DNA from: JBFHIJ01 sp041596515
GTDB lineage: Bacteria > Bacteroidota > Ignavibacteria > Kapaibacteriales > UBA2268
Assembly (NCBI GenBank): GCA_041596515.1
Contig: JBFHIJ010000027.1
Span: forward strand, 1-37,024
Length of the DNA stretch: 37,024 nucleotides
Reading direction: 5' to 3'
A program made the position numbers and the translations under genes. Shown piece after piece: positions 1-8,555 of this stretch. The notes under the pieces are model-generated. The model saw nothing but the letters and a program-made list of their open reading frames with translations. It ran no database searches and was not told the origin of the DNA. Positions within the stretch are counted from its first letter, which is position 1, and each line of letters opens with the position of its first letter.

Positions 1-194
1 ATACCTTTTTTAAAATACTCATCATCAACCGAATAGCTCCCGAAAAGATAAGCATTATTACCGTCATATCTGATATTAGCATCAACAAACCAACTAGCAG
101 GTGACATTATATCTGTGATTTTTACTAATTCTTCAGAATTACTTTGGCTTTGAAATACTAAAAGCAAATAACAAAGAAAAAGAATAATACGCAT
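1..194 (-). CDS. Exported protein of unknown function, 5' part only
   Basis: The reading frame starts at the ATG at 194 and runs off the left edge of the window, so only about 64 residues are visible. The first 16 or so residues are a short hydrophobic stretch (MRIILFLCYLLLVFQS) that looks like a Sec signal peptide. The following residues contain SWFVDANIRYDGNNAYLF, which reads like the start of a soluble exported domain. The family is not recognisable from this fragment. It lies downstream of the tRNA-Gly pair and its terminator on the same strand, so it probably has its own promoter in 195-447. Confidence 0.6.
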   Translation of the reverse strand, partial: MRIILFLCYLLLVFQSQSNSEELVKITDIMSPASWFVDANIRYDGNNAYLFGSYSVDDEYFKKG

Positions 195-447
195 GTCAAT
201 ACCTCAAAAATATTTATACAAAAAAGTTTGCCTGTTTCACAAAGTTTATTATTTAAGAATATGTACACGTAAAAATTAGATTAGTTACATATTTAGTCGT
301 TGGAGTAAGCAAATCGTTCTTTAAGGTATAATAAAAAAAATCAAAAGTTTGAGATATACTGGTGCTCTGTCCAATTATATAGTATTGAAAAATGTTAGTA
401 TTATGTTCGTATAGGATTTGATGATAAGCTGTAAGTGAGGTCAAAAC
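195..447. other. Intergenic region without a recognisable gene
   Basis: AT-rich spacer between the left-edge gene and the terminator of the tRNA-Gly pair. A 63-codon TTG-initiated frame on the minus strand has low-complexity, coding-unlike composition and no ribosome binding site. It most likely carries the promoter of the left-edge gene, but no convincing box can be pointed to. Confidence 0.5.
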
Positions 448-489
448 AAAAAAAATGCCCTACCAACGGGGGGAATGTCGGCAAGGCAT
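448..489 (-). terminator. Rho-independent terminator after the tRNA-Gly pair
   Basis: On the minus strand, ATGCCTTGCC (489-480) pairs with GGTAGGGCAT (464-455) as a 10-bp stem with two G-U pairs, followed directly by a run of T. It lies about 35 nt beyond the 3' end of the second tRNA gene, so it probably ends that transcript. Confidence 0.75.
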
Positions 490-524
490 GCAGCATAAAG
501 AGGAAGAAACGACTTACGTCGTTG

Positions 525-597
525 AGCGAGAAACGAGACTCGAACTCGCGACCCCAACCTTGGCAAGGTTGTGCTCTACCAACTGAGCTATTCTCGC
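525..597 (-). tRNA. tRNA-Gly (anticodon GCC), second copy in transcription order
   Basis: A 73-nt cloverleaf on the minus strand. The acceptor stem is GCGAGAA/TTCTCGC, the D arm is GCTCAGTTGGTAGAGC, the anticodon stem-loop is CAACC-TTGCCAA-GGTTG with anticodon GCC, and the T arm is GCGAG-TTCGAGT-CTCGT. The discriminator base is U and no CCA is encoded. It is identical base for base to the copy at 681-753 and is likely co-transcribed with it. Confidence 0.95.
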
Positions 598-680
598 ATT
601 ATCTTCTTTATTAAAGAAGTAAATCTAAATTACAAAAAACTTTTAAACATTGCAAGTATTTTTTTTACTTGTTTTGTTAG

Positions 681-753
681 AGCGAGAAACGAGACTCGAA
701 CTCGCGACCCCAACCTTGGCAAGGTTGTGCTCTACCAACTGAGCTATTCTCGC
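681..753 (-). tRNA. tRNA-Gly (anticodon GCC), first copy in transcription order
   Basis: The same 73-nt cloverleaf as 525-597 with all bases identical, 156 bp upstream. The GCC anticodon reads GGC and GGU codons. The tandem arrangement and the single terminator beyond the second copy suggest one dicistronic tRNA transcript from a promoter in 760-830. Confidence 0.95.
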
Positions 754-970
754 ATTTAGTATTGCCCCTCAAAGGAACAGTTCAAAAATAAGTTTTTTTC
801 TTGATTTATGCAAGCAAAAAACATACCTTTTTTAAGAACTATAAAATAAAATTATTTCAAATTGCCCTTTGTAAGCCTCTTTAGCGACTATATAATGACA
901 ATCCCCTCTCAAAAGCAGATGCAAATATAAGAAGATTTATACATAAAAAGCAAATATTATTTTAGAAATA

Positions 971-994
971 ATGCCGCATTGAGAAATGCGGCAT
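971..994 (-). terminator. Terminator hairpin of lpdA
   Basis: ATGCCGCATT and AATGCGGCAT form a perfect 10-bp stem with a 4-nt loop, about 35 nt after the lpdA stop codon on the minus strand. A T-rich tail (ATTATTTCTA) follows. The stem is strong, though the tail is not a pure U run. Confidence 0.75.
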
Positions 995-1029
995 CATAAA
1001 TACTTTATATATTTAACATTTGCAGAATA

Positions 1030-2433
1030 TTAAATATTAACGGCTTCGCCGTATGCCTGAGCCGATGCTTCCATTATTGCTTCACTTAGAGTCGGGTGAG
1101 CGTGGATTGTCTGGAAAATTGTTTCTGCTGTTGCATCTAAGCTACGAGCCAACCCAATTTCTCCTATCATTTCTGTTACGTCAGGCCCTATCATGTGAGC
1201 ACCTAATACTTCGCCGTATTTAGCGTCGAATACCATTTTTACGAAACCTTTTGCTTCGCCTATCGCATAAGCTTTACCACTCGCAGTGAATGGGAATTTA
1301 CCTACTTTCACTTCATAACCTTTCTCTTTCGCCTGCTCTTCTGTCATGCCGACAGAAGCTACCTGAGGGTTGCAGTAAGTACAGCCGGGGATATTGTCGT
1401 AATCTATGCCGTTTTCTCTTTCGCCTGCAATTATTTCAGCGGTGGCAGTGCCTTCAGCAGAAGCTTTATGAGCAAGCCAAGGAGGTCCGGCTACATCACC
1501 GATAGCGTAGATACCATCAACATTAGTCTGCATTTTTTTGTTGATTTTTATAAAGCCTCTGTCTAATTCGATGCCTGCTTCTTCCAGTCCAATATTTTCG
1601 ATATTAGCTTGGATACCGATGGCATTTAGGGCTAACTCAGCAGTGAGTGTTTCTTTTTCGCCTTTTTTATTTTCTACTACGATTTCAACTCCGTCAGCGG
1701 TTGGTTTCGCAGAAAGAACGCGAGTGGAAGTTTTAAGTTTGATTTTAGACTTTCTATAATGTCTTTCTAATTCTTTCGAAACATCTTTATCTTCCACAGG
1801 AAGCAATCTGTCCTGCATTTCCAATATAGTAACTTCAGCACCGAAAGCATTAAAGAAGTAAGCAAACTCAACACCGATAGCACCAGCACCCATGATAATC
1901 ATAGATTTTGGAGCTTTAGGCTGTATGAGAGCCTCCTTTGAAGTAATGATTTTTTTACGATCAACTTCAATCCCTTCGAACATACGAGGGCGAGCTCCTG
2001 TAGCAATTATGATATTTTTTGCTTCAATTACATCAGTAACTTCGCCATCTTTATTAGTTACTTCCAGCTTTTTACCCGCTTTGATAGAGCCATGGCCTTG
2101 CACGTGTTCCACTTTATATTTTTTGAGCAAAAAGCCAACACCTTTAGACATTTGACCGGCAACGTCTCTACTTCTTTTGATAACTTTAGAGAAATCAACT
2201 TCTACATTATCAATAGTAAAACCAAAGTCTTCTGAATGATCTAAGAAGTGCATGTATTCTGCATTTTTGAGCAATGCTTTTGTTGGAATACATCCCCAGT
2301 TAAGACATACACCACCGATATCTGCTTTTTCAACGCAAATAGTTTTTAATCCAAGTTGGGAAGCTCTAATAGCAGCTACATAACCGCCGGGGCCAGATCC
2401 CAATACAACAACGTCACAAGAGTGATTATTCAT
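1030..2433 (-). CDS. lpdA: Dihydrolipoyl dehydrogenase (E3 component)
   Basis: Flavoprotein that reoxidises dihydrolipoamide with NAD+ in the pyruvate and 2-oxoglutarate dehydrogenase complexes and the glycine cleavage system. The 467-residue length is normal for the family. Residues 11-17 (LGSGPGG) form the FAD-binding loop. The redox disulfide is in GGVCLNWGCIPTKALL, with Cys43 and Cys48. A second nucleotide-binding glycine motif (MGAGAIGVEFA) binds NAD. The C-terminal dimerisation domain holds the catalytic His446-Glu451 pair in HAHPTLSEAI. The start is supported by AAGGA 7 nt upstream. No E1 or E2 gene is adjacent, so this E3 stands alone here and may serve several complexes. Frames read on the opposite strand of this gene are shadows. 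Confidence 0.97.
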   Translation of the reverse strand: MNNHSCDVVVLGSGPGGYVAAIRASQLGLKTICVEKADIGGVCLNWGCIPTKALLKNAEYMHFLDHSEDFGFTIDNVEVDFSKVIKRSRDVAGQMSKGVGFLLKKYKVEHVQGHGSIKAGKKLEVTNKDGEVTDVIEAKNIIIATGARPRMFEGIEVDRKKIITSKEALIQPKAPKSMIIMGAGAIGVEFAYFFNAFGAEVTILEMQDRLLPVEDKDVSKELERHYRKSKIKLKTSTRVLSAKPTADGVEIVVENKKGEKETLTAELALNAIGIQANIENIGLEEAGIELDRGFIKINKKMQTNVDGIYAIGDVAGPPWLAHKASAEGTATAEIIAGERENGIDYDNIPGCTYCNPQVASVGMTEEQAKEKGYEVKVGKFPFTASGKAYAIGEAKGFVKMVFDAKYGEVLGAHMIGPDVTEMIGEIGLARSLDATAETIFQTIHAHPTLSEAIMEASAQAYGEAVNI

Positions 2434-2495
2434 TTCGAAAATCCTTCTATTATTTATTTTAAGCTAAACAATTAATCGCACTCTAAACTACAATG

Positions 2496-2503
2496 CAAAA
2501 ATA
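2496..2503 (-). promoter_or_regulatory. Candidate -7 box of lpdA promoter
   Basis: TATTTTTG on the minus strand fits the Bacteroidota -7 consensus TAnnTTTG and lies about 63 nt upstream of the lpdA start. No clear -33 TTTG is present at the expected spacing, so the call is tentative. Confidence 0.35.
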
Positions 2504-2628
2504 ATATTTCTAACACGCAATACCTATCTTAATATTGAAAATGTAAAAAGTAAGTCAATCCTGTAAAATAAAAATCACTTATTTGCCTTTACATATAAGT
2601 AAATGATACATTGTTTTAAGGATTTTAA

Positions 2629-3630
2629 ATGAACCGACCTGCATTGCTGATTATGTTAGTAGTTTTACTTTTTGCTTGCGATACTAAACCAAAAAAAAAT
2701 GATTTTTCTAAAACAATTTTAAAGATAGAGCAAAAAGCACAAAATATAAATAACGAGCTTAAGCAAATTCGATTGGAAGCAGATAAACTTGCTCAAATAA
2801 TAAGTCAATTATATGTTAAACAAGACAGCATATTACCTACTATTGACAAATCTAAATATACCCTGTCAGATAACGGTGTTTTTTATAAACCAAAAGACGA
2901 CGGTGGCTCTGCTATATACATTTCTGCTGCAAAAAGAGGTTTGCAGATTGTCAAAAATGTGGCATACTTCAGTGAGTTGATGGACAGTGAACTAATCAGA
3001 GTTACAAATCAATACGAAGCTGTAGTGCAGGCATACTACAATGATTGTAATAATTTAAACAGAATTTATCCATTTATTGACGTACTTGCCCAATACGAAC
3101 CTGCTCTGGATATTACTAGCTTTAATTTTTACTACTTAGCTGACGAAAAACATAATCCGGAAAGAAAGTCCGTATGGGTAGAAGAAGCGTATGTAGACCC
3201 TGCGGGTAGAGGCTGGATGGTTAGTGCTATAGCTCCGGTTTATTATAAGGATAAATTAGTAGGTGTGCCGGGAATTGATATTACTACAAACACTCTTACT
3301 GAAGCGTACTTATCTGAGGATGATAATATTGTTATTATAGATAAGCATGGAGTTATAGTTACAGCCAAAGATTATTCAATCAATTTGCTTTCCCTGCCTC
3401 CATTAAAAGACCACAGATATATCGAAACTATCAAAATGGATACTTATAGAAGAAATAACTACAATTTGCTGAAAAGCAAAGAAAAAAATGTCAGAGCAAT
3501 GGCAAAAAAAATCATAGAGGATGGAGAAACTAAAGTGGAATTTATGACTAAGAATTCCAAATATATAGCTTTTGCTCAACCAATAAATCAGTTGTCATGG
3601 GTGTTAATTGATTTTGAGGAAATCAAATAA
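2629..3630 (+). CDS. Lipoprotein with periplasmic Cache-type sensor domain
   Basis: A 333-residue predicted lipoprotein. The N-terminus is a signal peptide ending in a lipobox, LLFAC, with Cys17 as the acylation site. Residues about 24-70 look like a coiled coil. Residues about 185-260 match the double-Cache (PDC-fold) pattern of chemoreceptors and kinases: YVDPAGRGWMVS, then APVYYKDKLVGVPGIDI, then a strand with IVIIDKHGVIV. Such domains bind small ligands outside the cytoplasm. The stop codon is immediately followed by the ATG of the hybrid kinase with no gap, so the two are very probably translationally coupled. An inference is that the lipoprotein feeds ligand or envelope state to that kinase. 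RBS AAGGA sits upstream of the start. Confidence 0.85.
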   Translation: MNRPALLIMLVVLLFACDTKPKKNDFSKTILKIEQKAQNINNELKQIRLEADKLAQIISQLYVKQDSILPTIDKSKYTLSDNGVFYKPKDDGGSAIYISAAKRGLQIVKNVAYFSELMDSELIRVTNQYEAVVQAYYNDCNNLNRIYPFIDVLAQYEPALDITSFNFYYLADEKHNPERKSVWVEEAYVDPAGRGWMVSAIAPVYYKDKLVGVPGIDITTNTLTEAYLSEDDNIVIIDKHGVIVTAKDYSINLLSLPPLKDHRYIETIKMDTYRRNNYNLLKSKEKNVRAMAKKIIEDGETKVEFMTKNSKYIAFAQPINQLSWVLIDFEEIK

Positions 3631-6600
3631 ATGTCAATAGGAAAAAAATATAAAAAGAATTTCTATATACCTCTAATTGGTCTTCTGATTATTCTGTTTT
3701 CCTATTTTGCAATAAGAGACTATATAGAGTTAATAGATACTGAAAGCCAAAAACAATCTGATATAATTCTAAAGCAAGCCAAACTTTGCGGCATAGCAAT
3801 CGAGAGCAGCTATATTGAATTTGAAACAGAGCTCAAATTCTTAGTTAGTACATTTGATATTGCCCAATATTTGGATAAAAATATTGAAATCACCGATAAT
3901 AAGTATCTGAATAGATTCTACGCTAAACACCAGAACATGATTACTCGAATAAGAATAACAAGTAACAGAAGTTATCGAGATTTAATCCGCAAAGAAAACA
4001 ATTACTATAATCTTTCAGAAATTACAAATCATCCTAAAACAATTGAGCTTTCTAAAAACAAGACCATTGACATAGCGAATGGATTTGTCTATGTATTGCC
4101 AATTTATGATGGATTTGCAAAAGTAAAATATAATATCAGAGTAGAGCTAAATGTTTCCAAATTTATTCTAAGTCACTTCCAAAACTTTTATATAGGCAAA
4201 AACTCTTGGCACTGGATTATTGATAGCAAAGGGGCATTAAATAGCGTTATTTCTTCTGAAAACAGGATAAATAAAAATGCTTTTATTGTTGAAAAAGAAG
4301 CTGCAATTATCAATGAACTATGGCTAGAATACGAAGGCAATATCAATCATTCTTTAAGTAGCCAAGGTGAATCATATGAGGTACTATCTGCTTACTATCC
4401 GGTTAGATTGTCAAATCAAAAATATGGAATAGTCTTTTCTATAGACAGAGAAACTCTTTTTAGTAGCATAGAGGACAATACTCTAAGTATTTTGATTTTA
4501 TTTAGTGTAATCTTGATACTTCTTATAGTGCTTTTTTCTGCAATGCTATTTCAGAGGAAACGGGCGGAAATTAAAGTTAAAAAAATGAGTAACTCTCTGC
4601 AAAAAATTATAGAATTTATGCCCGTAGGTATGATATTTAGTGATCAAAATAAAAAGGTTGTGGACTTAAACAATACTGCTATGGAATTGATGGGAATTAA
4701 AGAAAAAACAGAAATAATTGATGCATATTGTTATAATCTAATCCCCGGCTGCAAAGAGCCGAACTGTATGCACACAAAGATGTGCCCTGTCTTAGATACT
4801 AACAATCATATAATAAACATGAAAGCTTTGCTCTACCCAAAAAATGGAAACCCTATAACAATACTTAAAACTGCTATTGAAATTGAATATATGGATAAGC
4901 AATCTATCTTAGAGACTTTTATCGATATTTCTGATTTAGAATCAGCTCGGGAAAAACAAAAAGAAAGCGAGCAAAGACTGGAACTCGCTCTAATAGGGGC
5001 TGATTTGGGACTTTGGGATTGGAACCTAAGTGACAAATCATTTACTGCTAACAATAGATTTATGGAAATATTAAATCAAAATAGACTGATTGAAGAGCCT
5101 TCTCTTTTGAAATGGATACATTCTATTCATCCTGACGATTTAAAGAGATTCAAATCAAAACTTAGATTGCACTTTAGAAAGCTTTCTAATCAATTTGAGG
5201 TAGAATATAGGACAATTGATAAAGCAAATCAATGGACATGGACTCTGGCAAAAGGCAAGGTAGTTAAACGAAATTCAAAAGGTTTGCCACAAAGAATAGT
5301 CGGGACTGTATTGGATATCACTGAACGAAAAAATGCAGAAGAAAGGCTCAGGGTGTCACATGAGCGGTTCACTACCGTGCTAAATAGCATTGATGCTATT
5401 ATTTATGTATCGGATATTGATACTTACGAAGTGCTTTTTACTAACAAATATACTAGAGATTTACTTGGTGATATTAAAGGAAGTATATGCTGGCAAGTGC
5501 TCCATAAAGACAAAACAGGTCCGTGCGAGTTCTGTACAAATTCTAAATTACTAAATCCTGACGGATCTCTGGGGGAAATTATTACTTGGGAAATATATAA
5601 CGATGTGACCGAAAGATGGTACGAAGTCCACGATAGAGCTATCTTTTGGATAGACGACCGTGTTGTTCGGTTTGAGATAGCAACAGACATTACAGACAGA
5701 AAGAAATCTGAAAATCAGCTATTGCTCGCAAAACAGTACGCGGAGGATGCAAATACAGCAAAAAGTGAATTTTTAGCAAATATGAGTCACGAGATTAGAA
5801 CTCCTATGAATGCGATACTTGGCTTTAGTGAAATTTTGCTGCACGATACTGAAGATAGAAAACATAAAGGCTACTTAGAAACTATACTCAATTCTGGCAA
5901 TACTCTTTTATCACTTATAAATGATATCCTTGATCTATCTAAAATAGAGTCAGGCAAATTAGAACTATCATTAGAGCCGGTTGATCTAAAAATAGTTCTA
6001 CAAGAGATTCAACAAGTATTTTCTCAAAAGATAAGCACAAAAGATATTGATTTTATTAATCAGATTGATGAGAAATTGCCACAAAAACTAATTTTAGACG
6101 AAGTCAGAGTTCGTCAAATACTATTCAATTTAGTCGGTAATGCAATTAAATTTACTGACTCTGGTCATGTTATCGTATCAGCAGACTTAGTATCTATTGA
6201 TTCGCATAACAAACTTACACTTGTTTTGACTGTAGAAGACACGGGAATTGGAATTCCTGAAGACCAGATTGATATTATTTTTGAATCCTTTAGGCAGCAA
6301 AGTGGACAATCTACCAGGAAGTATGGCGGTACCGGGCTTGGTCTTGCAATAACTGAAAAATTAGTAGATATAATGAACGGAAGAATTGAAGTTCAGAGTA
6401 CACCCAGCAAAGGAAGTACATTTAAAATATTTATTCCTAATTTAGAAATAGGCGAGAATACTTATGAATATATTCCGGTAACTCCTAATGCATCTAATAT
6501 CTATTTTGAAGGATTAAAAATATTGGTAGTTGATGATATAGAAGCGAATAGAAGTTTAGTCCAGTCTTATCTGACTGATAGCAATGTAATAATAGACGAA

Positions 6601-7212
6601 GCAGTAGATGGTAGCGTCGCCGTGGATATGATTTCACATAATAATTACGATTTGGTATTTATGGATATTAGAATGCCTGTTTTAGATGGCTATGCAGCGA
6701 CGGAAACTATCAGGCAAACATATCCGGATATTCGTACAAAAATTGTAGCGCTTACTGCATCATCTATGAAATCTGATCGTGATAAAATAGATATGCTCTT
6801 CGATGACTTTTTACGCAAACCGGTTACTAAAAATGACTTATTAAAATCCATTGCTAAATTTTATACAGCATCTACTATCATTCAGGATAGTGAGGCTTCT
6901 ACAGATTTGTTAGGAATAAATCAACACAAAATATCTCCGGAAATCAAAGCAAAATTACCCTATATAGTAGATGCTTTAGAAAGAATATTTGTAAGTCATT
7001 TCGAAGATGATAGTGCTTTTATGGAACTAAATACTGTGGAAAGCTTTACTGCCAATATTCAAAATATCAGCTCGAAGTTTGATCTGCCCATATTAAATAC
7101 GTACTCACAAAAACTATCTAAGGTAGTTACTAATATAGACTTTGAGCAAATTGAGTCGCTACTTTATCATTTTGGAAACATGATAGATAAACTAAAAAAA
7201 CAAATAGGTTAA
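3631..7212 (+). CDS. Hybrid sensor histidine kinase with three PAS domains and receiver
   Basis: A 1193-residue inner-membrane kinase. Order of parts: TM about 11-28, an extracytoplasmic sensor region about 30-280, TM about 283-306, PAS1 about 320-430, PAS2 about 445-570 ending DITERK, PAS3 about 575-695 ending DITDRK, HisKA with the phosphoacceptor His720 in MSHEIRTPMNAIL, HATPase with the N box from about 833, VEDTGIGIP and YGGTGLGL, and a receiver with phosphoacceptor Asp1012 in FMDIRMPVLDG. The last 90 or so residues form a helical tail resembling a degenerate HPt without an evident phosphoacceptor His. PAS1 holds Cys367, Cys374, Cys379 and Cys385, and PAS3 holds Cys620, Cys632 and Cys635, which could bind metal or sense redox state. 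It is the middle gene of a three-gene operon and no DNA-binding output protein is encoded nearby. Confidence 0.93.
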   Translation: MSIGKKYKKNFYIPLIGLLIILFSYFAIRDYIELIDTESQKQSDIILKQAKLCGIAIESSYIEFETELKFLVSTFDIAQYLDKNIEITDNKYLNRFYAKHQNMITRIRITSNRSYRDLIRKENNYYNLSEITNHPKTIELSKNKTIDIANGFVYVLPIYDGFAKVKYNIRVELNVSKFILSHFQNFYIGKNSWHWIIDSKGALNSVISSENRINKNAFIVEKEAAIINELWLEYEGNINHSLSSQGESYEVLSAYYPVRLSNQKYGIVFSIDRETLFSSIEDNTLSILILFSVILILLIVLFSAMLFQRKRAEIKVKKMSNSLQKIIEFMPVGMIFSDQNKKVVDLNNTAMELMGIKEKTEIIDAYCYNLIPGCKEPNCMHTKMCPVLDTNNHIINMKALLYPKNGNPITILKTAIEIEYMDKQSILETFIDISDLESAREKQKESEQRLELALIGADLGLWDWNLSDKSFTANNRFMEILNQNRLIEEPSLLKWIHSIHPDDLKRFKSKLRLHFRKLSNQFEVEYRTIDKANQWTWTLAKGKVVKRNSKGLPQRIVGTVLDITERKNAEERLRVSHERFTTVLNSIDAIIYVSDIDTYEVLFTNKYTRDLLGDIKGSICWQVLHKDKTGPCEFCTNSKLLNPDGSLGEIITWEIYNDVTERWYEVHDRAIFWIDDRVVRFEIATDITDRKKSENQLLLAKQYAEDANTAKSEFLANMSHEIRTPMNAILGFSEILLHDTEDRKHKGYLETILNSGNTLLSLINDILDLSKIESGKLELSLEPVDLKIVLQEIQQVFSQKISTKDIDFINQIDEKLPQKLILDEVRVRQILFNLVGNAIKFTDSGHVIVSADLVSIDSHNKLTLVLTVEDTGIGIPEDQIDIIFESFRQQSGQSTRKYGGTGLGLAITEKLVDIMNGRIEVQSTPSKGSTFKIFIPNLEIGENTYEYIPVTPNASNIYFEGLKILVVDDIEANRSLVQSYLTDSNVIIDEAVDGSVAVDMISHNNYDLVFMDIRMPVLDGYAATETIRQTYPDIRTKIVALTASSMKSDRDKIDMLFDDFLRKPVTKNDLLKSIAKFYTASTIIQDSEASTDLLGINQHKISPEIKAKLPYIVDALERIFVSHFEDDSAFMELNTVESFTANIQNISSKFDLPILNTYSQKLSKVVTNIDFEQIESLLYHFGNMIDKLKKQIG

Positions 7213-7214
7213 AC

Positions 7215-8444
7215 ATGACTAATAATCAACAGATATTTGCAAGGTTTGAGCACAAAGAAAACTTGTCAATCTTAGTTGTAGATGATAATCCCGGCAATCT
7301 AAAAATGGTAGCCAGCATCTTAAAGCCTGAAGGATACAAGCTCGCTATGGCTAATTCAGGAGTAAAAGCAATTAAGTTTGCAGAAGATAAACTGCCTGAT
7401 TTGATACTGTTAGATATTATGATGCCTAAAATAGATGGTTTTGAAACTTGTAGAATACTCAAGGAAAATGAATTAACTGCCCATATTCCTATTATTTTTC
7501 TCTCTGCCAGAACCGATACCGACGATATTGTAAAAGCTTTTCAACTTGGCGGAGTAGACTATATTACAAAACCGTTCAAGGCAGAGGAGATTTTAGCTAG
7601 AATAAAAAATATTCTACTTTTAAAAATTTCTCAGGATATTATTAATGAGCAAAATAAAATGCTGAAAATTAGCCAGAAAAGTATTTATGATGATGCTGTG
7701 AAGATTTTAGAGCTTAATAACAAACTCACGGATTCAGAAAGGGACTTGAAAGAACTTAATAACACAAAAGATAAATTCTTTTCTATCATTGGGCATGACC
7801 TGAAAAGTCAGTTTTCCGGTATATTGGGGCTTGCGGAGGTTCTCCACAGATTTAATAATAAGATTAGTGACAAAGATAGGGATACTTATATTGGTCATAT
7901 ATTCGATGGTTTAACTCAGATGCGTAGTTTTTTGGAAAATATTCTGGAATGGGCACGCTCACAAACAGGACAAATCAATTTCTTCCCTGACTATATTAAA
8001 CTTGAAAGAATTTTTAAAGATATAATTCTGCAATATCATAATAACGCTTTCAAAAAAAATATCACAATCTGCAATGATGTTGATTCTGATATCAGAGTTT
8101 ATGCTGATGAAAATATGCTGATGACTATTATTAGAAATCTTGTTTCTAATGCTATTAAATATACTAATAGCGGTGGGACTATTATCTTATCTGCAGAAGA
8201 GGGGAGTCACGCGGTTGAAATATTTATTAAAGACGATGGAATTGGCATGACGCCTGAAATACGTGATAAATTATTTAAAATCGGCAATAATAATCAATCA
8301 GTTATGGGTACTGATAATGAGAAAGGAACAGGCTTAGGACTTGTGCTCTGTAAAGATTTTGTCCAAAGACACGGAGGAGATGTTTCAATAATATCGGAAA
8401 TAAATAAAGGCAGCACATTCATTGTTGCTCTACCTAAAAAATAA
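7215..8444 (+). CDS. Receiver-histidine kinase (REC-HisKA-HATPase), soluble
   Basis: A 409-residue protein without membrane segments. Residues about 17-135 form a receiver with the acidic pair in VVDDNPGN, phosphoacceptor Asp67 in LLDIMMPK, and a conserved Lys in ITKPF. A linker of about 45 residues that looks coiled-coil follows. The kinase core has HisKA with His194 in IIGHDLKSQFSGI and a HATPase domain with NLVSNAIKYT, DDGIGM and GTGLGL. It starts 2 nt after the stop of the hybrid kinase, so it is almost surely in the same operon. A likely role is a second phosphorelay step, in which the membrane kinase's receiver or kinase core signals to this REC-kinase. The final output regulator is not in the window. 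Confidence 0.92.
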   Translation: MTNNQQIFARFEHKENLSILVVDDNPGNLKMVASILKPEGYKLAMANSGVKAIKFAEDKLPDLILLDIMMPKIDGFETCRILKENELTAHIPIIFLSARTDTDDIVKAFQLGGVDYITKPFKAEEILARIKNILLLKISQDIINEQNKMLKISQKSIYDDAVKILELNNKLTDSERDLKELNNTKDKFFSIIGHDLKSQFSGILGLAEVLHRFNNKISDKDRDTYIGHIFDGLTQMRSFLENILEWARSQTGQINFFPDYIKLERIFKDIILQYHNNAFKKNITICNDVDSDIRVYADENMLMTIIRNLVSNAIKYTNSGGTIILSAEEGSHAVEIFIKDDGIGMTPEIRDKLFKIGNNNQSVMGTDNEKGTGLGLVLCKDFVQRHGGDVSIISEINKGSTFIVALPKK

Positions 8445-8487
8445 TCAGTGATAAAAATATTTACTTTAGCCCTCTGCGAGCATTTTG

Positions 8488-8517
8488 TTTGTTACAGAGT
8501 GTCATTTTTTATATTTT
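8488..8517 (+). promoter_or_regulatory. Candidate Bacteroidota-type promoter of the C1 peptidase gene
   Basis: TTTG at 8488-8491 is separated by 18 nt from TATATTTT at 8510-8517. This approximates the TTTG-N19-TAnnTTTG promoter known for Bacteroidota. The start of transcription would fall about 30 nt before the ATG at 8556. Confidence 0.45.
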
Positions 8518-8555
8518 TAGATACAACGAAATTTTAAATCTATCTGGTGAATATT

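Noticed and set aside
253..444. 63-codon minus-strand frame
   Set aside because: TTG start, no ribosome site, and low-complexity composition expected from AT-rich spacer.
1290..2155. Three plus-strand frames (1290-1505, 1538-1759, 1892-2155)
   Set aside because: They lie antisense within the well-conserved lpdA gene and show no family features.
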